Source: Lingula anatina (Eukaryota; Brachiopoda; Lingulata; Lingulida; Lingulidae). From it: a DNA stretch of 21,846 nucleotides. The notes beneath the pieces are model-generated. The model was not told the DNA's origin, did no database searches, and was given only the letters and a program-made list of their open reading frames with translations. The stretch is from positions 236,892 through 258,737 of the forward strand of contig NW_019775501.1 in the NCBI RefSeq assembly GCF_001039355.2, given 5' to 3'. The position numbers were made by a program, and so were the translations under genes. This document shows positions 11,501 to 20,500 of this stretch, in pieces (the stretch's first letter is position 1; the number at the start of each line of letters is the position of its first letter).

Positions 11501-14500
11501 GAAAAAGTTTTCTTGTGAAGAAACTTGAAATCTTTTACATTTTTCCCACAGTTGTTCACTGTTGGGAATTTTTGATAGCAGTACCAGTTTATCAGCCTAT
11601 CATAACTCTTAACAATTAAGTCTTTTTAGAGGGACACTCACTTGCAATAACCATAATTTTCCTTTTTGTGTAATCACGATTCTTGTTGGTTAACCTAAAT
11701 AAATTTATGATGAGGTGTGAAAATTAAAGACAAGATCTTACTTAAGTCCATTATTCTGGACACTATATTTGTATGAGGTATTTTTTTATTGTGAGACTTG
11801 ATTAAATAATAATGAAATGACATCCGAGTATGACATTGTTTCATTGGTGTTTTCATTCTCTGCTTTTGTAATGACCCAGACCTTCACATCCCTGCACTAT
11901 TTTATTGTTTTGCACTCGACTTCACACTGGTTTTAGTTGTGTTGTAGATTTATGACTAACTTTTTCGATATCTAATTTGTGTGGATTTTAACATTAGATC
12001 TCTGTTTGTTTATATGTGTTGCACCATTCTTCACAGCAGCTTTTGTTGTACTTTTGATATGTTAACATTTGATGCTATTTTTATTGTGTTTTTAAACTAA
12101 CCAAGTAATTATGTAATTCTCTCTCTTCTCTCTCTCTCTCACACACATACAAGTTATGTTCAGTTTTCACAAGATTTAAGTTGAAGAAAATAGTCTAAAT
12201 AGTATCGCAGAACTCCAGATTTCAAAGAGACAACTATTGCCTTATTCTAAGGTAGAAAGAAATCCTTAAACAAGTGGGTATCTTTTGAAATCAGTTACTT
12301 AGTAGACTGTCCAACGATGAGGTTTTTCTACCTGAGCACCTGCAGTAAGAGAATATTCTGTAATGTAACCTCATTAATTTGTTGCACAGCAGGATACCCC
12401 TACCTTATTCAGCTGTCCAATATTGTGTTGACATGCCCTTGAAATGTGATCTATTATTTATAATCTGCAGGTAAAACCAAAACCATCCCCCCTTTGTTCT
12501 CTAGAAAATTTGAGATCTTTTTAAAGTTCATTTTCTTGGATTAGAGACTAAAAAAAAAAAACAAAACAGATTTTCGATCAGTAGATTTTCCTGTTGTTTT
12601 TAACAGTTTTTTTATTCTCATAGTTTTTACTTAAAAATTAATCCCCGAGTCCCTGAGGAGCAAACTACCAGTTCTTTGGATAGGATTTAGAAAGAAGAAA
12701 ATAAAATGCCTATTCCATGTCCTAATAGTAAATAAAATTGTGCATTTGGAAAATTCTGTTGGGAGTCCCGTTGCCACCACCACCCTCTTTCTTTACATGT
12801 TACTATTGAATTATTTAGAAATCGGCCACCTCACTTGGCTATTTGTGACTGCACATGTTCCTGGGAAACATTAGTTTGGGTGGTGATAAAATCATTCAGA
12901 AATTTCTCCCCAGGTCTCTGCCTCCAATATATCCACTTTCATATGGTGATTGAATAATTTAAAAGTTGCTTCCCTTCCTGACTCTTCCTTAAAATAGATA
13001 TTTCTTATATCACAAATGAATTATTTAGGAGATGTTCTGATTAATCCCCCCTGATTATATCATTCTACCATTGGAAGAAAGCAATAATAAGAATGGAGAA
13101 ACAGCTTGGGTGGTGAATTATTTAGTGGGATTGTGAAGAGAAAAGACTGAAGTTACTCTGAAAGGAAGAGCGCTTTTGGGACGGTGTGTGGGGTGTTGGA
13201 GTGTCTGGGAAAAGGGGCTTGAGGCTTTTCTTTATATTTTAAAGATCTCTTTAAAATACATTTGGATATTTGGCTCTGCTATAAGGAGGCACTTGATAAA
13301 AGAAGAGGATAAGAAGATCGATTTTTAAATTTTCTCTGAATTTCATCTGAATCTATGACTTGCGCATGAAGAAGTGTACAACAAACATGGATGTATAGCT
13401 GATGTTTGCTGAACCATTTTTCATTTGGACGTATGTCCAACTTCCCCATCTGAAATCATTGTCAGTTACATTGACTTTACTACTTTCTTTAGAATTTCTT
13501 GTCGAAAAAGAAAAAGAAACATAGTCCAGTTGCTCCAACAGTCCTGATCGTCATTGACTGATCTGATATTGTGACCAAGGCAATAAGTTGACGAAGTCTC
13601 TGTGATATAAGCACATATGTAAAGAGCAGAATGTTTCAAATCAATTCTATGAAGTTAGTTGGCCCAGAGAGCCAGGATGGGATAGTGGTAGGGTGGCTGC
13701 CAGAAGGCATCCATCTTCAATCAGCCAGGTCCAGGGTGAGTGAAAATGTCACAGTTCAAGGGGAAAGTTGACAACTTTGTTTGCAAATTGGGCCACTTTT
13801 GTTATTTGTTGTTTTATTTACATAGTAAGTGTAGTATAATTATAGTATTATTCTAGTGTTTATTATGTGTATATGCATAGTAGGGTTGGTAACCCCATCG
13901 GTGCAAAAAAAAGAAACTTGGGTGGTTTCATGTGTTTACATGATATTGGCATTTTAACTATTTGTCATGATGGCTGTCTTGTTTATGAAAAATATTTTTT
14001 TGAAATGAGCCACATTGAAAATTGGTCTTGACTGAACCTGGAAATATTCTAAGCCACATTATTTAAATGAATTTTAACTTCAAAGATTTTAATCTGAAAA
14101 ATGTAATAGGGTCTTTATTGGTTGGACAGTCTCTTGTTTTAATTTAGTACTGGTCTGAACAGGACTTTTAGAACATTATGGCCTGTTTGAATATTGCAAG
14201 TATTATATCAAGTCCTGGCCGCACTTGATTTTCTTTTAAAATATTTGAAAAGTTTGTAAGCTTGATGTTTATATTTAGCTGTGAAAATGAAAATTTACTT
14301 ATTTGATGTTATACCGTTGTCAGATTTGTTAATGTGATTATAAACTTAAGGCAGGTTCGTGTATTTAAAGATGCATACAAAGTCAATTTTTTGTCACAAA
14401 AACCAACCAAATGCCAGCATATAGTTTCAAGTAGTATAACTAAGAGAATTGCCAAAAGGCATTGTTTAATTTTACCCGAAAATGATGTTTGAACAGATTT

Positions 14501-17500
14501 TTCTGCTGGCATTCTAAGCTGTATGTCAATGGGGCAGGAAAGTAGGTCACGGAAGTAGGTTAAATTTACAACCATAAATTTAAAGAAAGGAGCAGTCTGA
14601 AGGTCTTTTATGGCTGATTGAGTGATCTATTCAGTTTATCCCTTGGCATGTCGAATTTATTTGAGTCATATAAGAATCTAGTAGAAGTGGTTTACATGTG
14701 TTACTCGGAATCCACACTCCACCGATGCTCGGTTCGTATGTACCTTTAAGTAAATAAGATTTTATCGACATTTCTATTGTAAAATCAAAGTTTTCAAACA
14801 CTGTGCCCAATTTTAGATTGTTTTAGCAATACAACTGATGTAAAGGATTTATTGACTTAAACCAAAGTTGTTGTTTGAATTGTGCCATCAAATACTTACT
14901 TAAGATATGAAACCTTGATTAGCTTCTTCATTTTTAAGTCACCATATTGTCGAGGCACTAAAGATATTTAAAAGTTGACCCGCATTGGATCAGGTGATAA
15001 GATGTTTCGGTCGTTTAGGTTGGAATCCCTGAAGTTAATGCTATTTGGACTATAGTTATGCCATTGTTTAAATGAGCGTTCAGCTTCTTGTGTAAGATAA
15101 TATAGTATTGTATATTTTATATAAGTAAGTGAGTTATTTCTGGTGTTGATTAGATTCTTAGCTAAGATAATATAGTATTATATGTGAATCATATTTGTAC
15201 ATGAGGTATTTCTGGTGTTTCATTTACAGTTCTTAAAGTTGATGAATTTTAGATGATTTCTGACTCAAATTAAGCCATAATCTGTTATCGAATTGCTTCT
15301 AAAAATCCTATTTAAGGCAATACATTTATTATATCTATATAAGTAGACAAGATATTTCTGGTGTTTCAGTTGGAGGCCCTGAAGCAGCAGTATGAAGAGC
15401 AGCTGGAGAATGTTAAGATGCAGCTGGAACAGCAGCGCCTTGAACAGCTGGGGACGGTGAAGGAGGTGCACGAACGGCAACGAGAGCGAGAACTGTCCGA
15501 GCTGCAACAGAAGCATTCTGAGGTAGGTGTGGCAGGCACAGTAAACAAGGACACAGTAAACAGGGGATAAGGTTTAGATATTGATATTGAGGGTAATAAA
15601 TACTCAATAGGTCACTAAGAGACTTTATACAAGTAAAAGTAAGAAGTATAATGAATATGATAGGAAATGCAATTAATATTGATTAGGTAAATCATATGCT
15701 GATTATTTGAAGGTTATCACCAACATATAGACCAGATGAGCAGACTTGTTTACCTTTTTTCATTGAAAAAAAAAATAGTTGTGCAAATACCTAATATTTA
15801 TGCTCTTTTTTTGTGGAATGTCTAAAGAATAATATACTTAGCTGGGGTAGCGCTAACACTCGCCAATTTAGCCAAATGCTAAAATTGACTGAAATTGGCT
15901 AAACAAAATGGGGTTGATATGACTTATTTTAGTCAAATTAAAACCATTTGGACAAAAAAGCAATGAAAAAGTGGTAATTTGGCTAAACAAAAAAGATTGC
16001 TATCGCCACCCCAGCTTAGGGGAAAATACTGTGGAATAACCATTCCATAAGTTGACTGTTGTTAGTAACAGATCAGTGATTCACAAACAAATTCTGTCCC
16101 TCTTGTCACTGCAGGAAATTGGTGCTATGGCGGGCCAGCTGGACGCCACCCATCAGGAGATCTTTGAGAAGATGAGGAGAAAGATGGAGGAGAACCACCA
16201 GCAGGATGTGGAAGAAATAAAAAAGGACCACCAGGTAGCACCACTGGCTTTGTCCTTTATTTCTCAGAAATTTTATATGCTATTTGGCATAGCACTAGCA
16301 TTTTTTTTCACTTAGATAAAATCACCTCTTTTTCATATCTTTTTTCTCCACATGGTTAAAATATGACTTAAACAAGTCAAATCAACCCTGTTTTGTTTGG
16401 TCAGTTAAAGCCAGTTTTAGCATTTGGCTATATCAGCGAGTGCTAGCTCTACCCCAAATTATCTAGCGATTAGCAAGACAATAACCAGTTTATGCATTAA
16501 AATTTCATTTTCACATTGTGATTGTGTATTTTGAATGAAAATCATTTCAAACTATGAACCTTTTAGCTCTGGAAAACCTGTTTTGATTCATCTATGATTT
16601 TTCATGTATTATGAAGTGTCTGTATATCTATGTGCATGCTTAACACATCTATAACACTGCTCTAGTATACTTTGTAACACAATACTGTTTTATTGTAAAA
16701 GATGTGTATAACACTGCTATAGTAAATTTATTAAAATATATTAAAGTACAATACAGTTAATTGTCAAAGATGCTTACATTATAACACTGCTAATATATTT
16801 ATTAAAACACAGAATTTGTTAAAATAAATTATAAAGATGCTTATAACACTGCTGTGATAGTTATCATAGATTCTTTTATTATAATATTGCTATAATATTT
16901 CCCTAGGCTGAGATGAAGCTCCAGCTGGAGGCCCTAAAGTTCACCACTGAGCAGATCTACAGCAGCCACCTGCAGCTGGTCAAGGCTGAGAAGGAGGCCG
17001 AGATGACCAGGGCGCTGGACAGTCTGAGGGACACAATGACCAAAGAACACAAGGAACACATCAACAACTTGCAGTCGTCATGGGAACAGAAACTAGAGGA
17101 GATGGACAGGCAGCATCAGCAGGATCTGGCAGCTAAAACAGGTGATTTTTGAAGTCACTCCTGCACTGATAGAGTTTCTCTTTCTTTTAGCCAAATAAAT
17201 CATTATTTCAATTAATGATAATATAAAATCTGATTTTGTACATTTCATTTGTCATTAACATGTGGAGAAAATGTGATTGTTGCATATATTTAGTGCTCAA
17301 TGTGCAAATTATTATTAGTGTTATTTTATTGTTATTTTAGCATCTTTAGAAGAGGAGTCAAAATTAATGTTCGAAAATCTGAAGGCAGAGCACCAGCAAG
17401 CCTTGGAGGTAAGATAAGTGAATTTTACATCATTAGGGTGTTACAAAATTGTGCTAACTGAGTGTTACAAAAATATGGGATGTTTTGATGTGAATTTATT

Positions 17501-20500
17501 GCCTCTCACATCTTGAATGACTGATTAGTAAATTAATGGTGCTTACATTACAAAAAAACTTCTCCAATATATAGGTAGCCAAGGTTATTTAAGTCTGTTG
17601 CCTTACGGTGGTGCCTAAAATACAGTGCATTTCCAGTACATTTTGAGTCATATTTTACAGAACCTGAAATTAGAGTACCAGCAGGGCTACAGCAAAGAAG
17701 TGGAGCGGATGCAGCAGCAGCAACTCCAAGACCGAGGCTCTGTGGAGGAGTACCAGGCAGATATGAACACATTACTACAAGAGAAGGAGATGCTGGTGAA
17801 ACAAGCTGAAGGTATCTTCATTGTACAGAGGCACCCAGTTGCAAGAATGTGACTAAATACAAAATACTGATAACATAAATACTTGGGATTTATCCATATG
17901 GGCAGTTTTGATGTCCTAAAAGCTGGTGCATTAAGAAAATTTGAATATCACTTTCATACACGGTTGTTTACCTCTAGTTTACAAGTTTGTCTACTACTTG
18001 CCCCCCCCCCCCCAAATTCTAAATTAGTTGAAAACTTTGTTATCAGCAACCCCATACAAATGTAAAAGTATGGATTTTTCAACTATAAAAATGTAGCACC
18101 TTTTGTTAAGATACATAATTAAAAAAAATTGATAATATACAAACGTTTCCCTTTTAGAAATGAGGCAAAACCTCCAGAGAATCCACGAAGAAGAAATGTC
18201 TTCCCTAAAGAGCGCCATGGAGGCAGAGTACAACAAGCTGTGGGAGGCCAAGGAGGAGCTTGAGCGCCATCTGGTGACCAAAGAACAAGAACATCAACAG
18301 AATGTGATCCAGCTACAGGCACAGCTACAGCAAGCTACAGGTGTGGACAAAACTTGATGTGAAATAAAGTTAGAGTTGATTTGAATGTACAGTTTTTCAG
18401 ATAATTAAACTCCATACTTTTGGTCTTAACTGTAGACAGTTTTGCTTTACTGAAAATGTGTGATGGATGTTATTTGTGTGTGTGTGTGTTTTTATGTATG
18501 AAGGTACGTCTTATGTTTACTAACTTGTGTAAAACAATATAATTTCTTTTGTCAGAATGTATACTGGATTGAAAACTTATTCATTTTATCTATATTACAG
18601 AAGCAGTTAAAAAAGAAGAAGAGAAAGCCAAAGCAGAACTGATGGAGAACCATAATAAAGAAATGGCAGACTTGAGAGCCTATTTTGAAAAGCATGTCAA
18701 TGACATAGAGGCAGGCTATGTGGAAGAAATCACACAGGTCAAGTCAAAATATGAAGACAGTATTGCAGACCTCAAAAGTCTGTTAGAAGTCAAATCGCGC
18801 CCCAGCTCGGCAAGCATCGAACGCCAGGACTCGGCTGACAAATCCAGCGAGGCAGAGATCCGTCTAGCTCGGGAACGGGACTATTTCAAACAGAGCACTA
18901 TGTTGACTGTGTTGTCTGATGTGGACAGCACTCCTCCCACCTCCCCGCGTGGCGAGACCGAAGACCAAACCAAGGTCGCTGACCTCGAGAGACAAATCGA
19001 GCTCTTGAAGGAACAGCTGGACACTGAAAAGAGGACGCTTGAAAACCAACATATTTCTGAGATGGAAAATCTCAAATCTCAGTTTGAATTTAAAGCGGAA
19101 TTGGACCTTAAAAATGCAAAGGATGAGGCAGAAGCAAAATATGCCAAAGAATTGGAGGCTGTTAATCTGCAGCATATACAGGCCCTCGAAGAAATGAAGG
19201 CTAAATACAGTGAGGACCTGACCAAAGAGGCGATGAAAATCAGACTGGAGGCTGTCGCTGAGGCAGAGAAGCAGCTGCAGCAGGAGAAGGAAGACATCCA
19301 GTCTGAATTAGAGCACAATCACAAGGAATCTTTGGAGGCCTTGAGACAGGAATTGGAACACGAGAGAAAGGTGGAGGTCGAAACTCTGCAATCCGACTTT
19401 GCTGCGCAGCAACTGGTGGAACTGAAACGGTGTCAGGCAGAAATGACGGAGAAGTTTGATAAAGAGAAGGAAGATCTTGTCGCTGAGCTTGAAGAAAGGT
19501 TGAAAAATAGAATCAATGAGGATGATGTAAAATTAAAGGAGGTTGTTGAGAAATTGGAAAAAGAACATAAAAATGAACTGGAACAGTTGTCTGCCAAGTA
19601 TAGTCAGTTAGAAAAAGAGTATGGTGAAACGGTGGAACAACTGCAGTCAGCACAAGATATGTTGAACTCTGAAAAGGTCAAAGTTGAAGAGTTTAACAAA
19701 CAGCTGCAGGATGTACAAGATGAAATGAAAACCTTCAGAGAAGGTAAGTTTGGGATTCCATTTTGAAAATTCAAGGGTCACTGTTCTCAATAATGTTTAA
19801 TTTATTTAATATTAAAAGTACAGTATTGGCACTATAATTAAAATGAAATATGGACTGTTCATATAATCCTAAAATAGTTTAATATGGCACACTTTTGTTT
19901 ACATGTAGATGTTCATGTTAATACAGCGAATCACAAATGCTGGTGCTCATGTTATTATCAATTTTAATTAGCAGTCAAGAAGAGCAACTGTTTTGCCTGT
20001 ATAATACTGTTAATGGTGAATTTATGCTTATCCACATGTTAGAAGAGGGTAAAAATACACCTCAGTAGATCTGTGCACATGACTTTCTCATAGTGATATA
20101 TGATAATACAACTGATAATACACCTCAGTGACTGCCCAAACATATGGTAATCATTAATGACAGGATTTTTTCATTGGGCATAAATGATCAAATTTTTAGA
20201 TACATTTATAATTTTATGATTACATGAATTATATTTCTCTATAGCATCTGTAGTCCAAGAGTAGCCCGCTATTTAATTTTGTTTCTACCACAGCAGGAAT
20301 GTTCTAATTTTAAGAATTTATGACTTAAGAAAACAGCACCTGTAAAATTTACTTTGTTACCCCATTGCAAAAGATCAGTAATTACCATATTTAATACATC
20401 TAGGAGTGGAGAAGGGTGAGTGTCCCGAAGTTGAGGAGAGGTTCCAGAGGGAGCTAGAGCTGACCAAGACCACATTACAGCAGGAGTTTGACCAGTTGAC

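Larger units (their letters stand above)
9542..15369 (+). other. intron 8 (5828 bp)
   Basis: The longest intron, AT-rich throughout, with no coding segment of the family's composition. It contains a hairpin (10546-10606), a CT/CA microsatellite (12119-12147), a weak tRNA-like patch (13680-13745), many scattered AATAAA hexamers (for example 11122) and, near its end, decayed tandem copies of the exon-9 acceptor region (15001-15240). Room exists for enhancers or an internal promoter, but none can be named from sequence. Confidence 0.8.
16235..16906 (+). other. intron 10 (672 bp) with inverted MITE copy and acceptor-side repeats
   Basis: Contains the inverted, older transposon copy (16282-16457) and five degenerate repeats (16651-16900) leading into acceptor TATTTCCCTAG. 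Confidence 0.86.

Noticed and set aside
12755-13130. Recurring GAATTATTTAG and GGGTGGTGA motifs with CCACCACC in opposite orientation
   Set aside because: Short AT-rich motifs without defined ends or target duplications; not enough to call an element.
13680-13745. tRNA-like patch (TAGTGGTAGGG resembling an A box, GGTCCAGGGT about 44 bp later resembling a B box)
   Set aside because: The B box deviates from GGTTCRANTCC and no cloverleaf can be drawn; at most an old tRNA-derived SINE head.
18883-18980. Search for PKA-anchoring helix or SxIP motif near the exon 15 linker
   Set aside because: No convincing amphipathic RII-binding pattern and no Ser-x-Ile-Pro is present.
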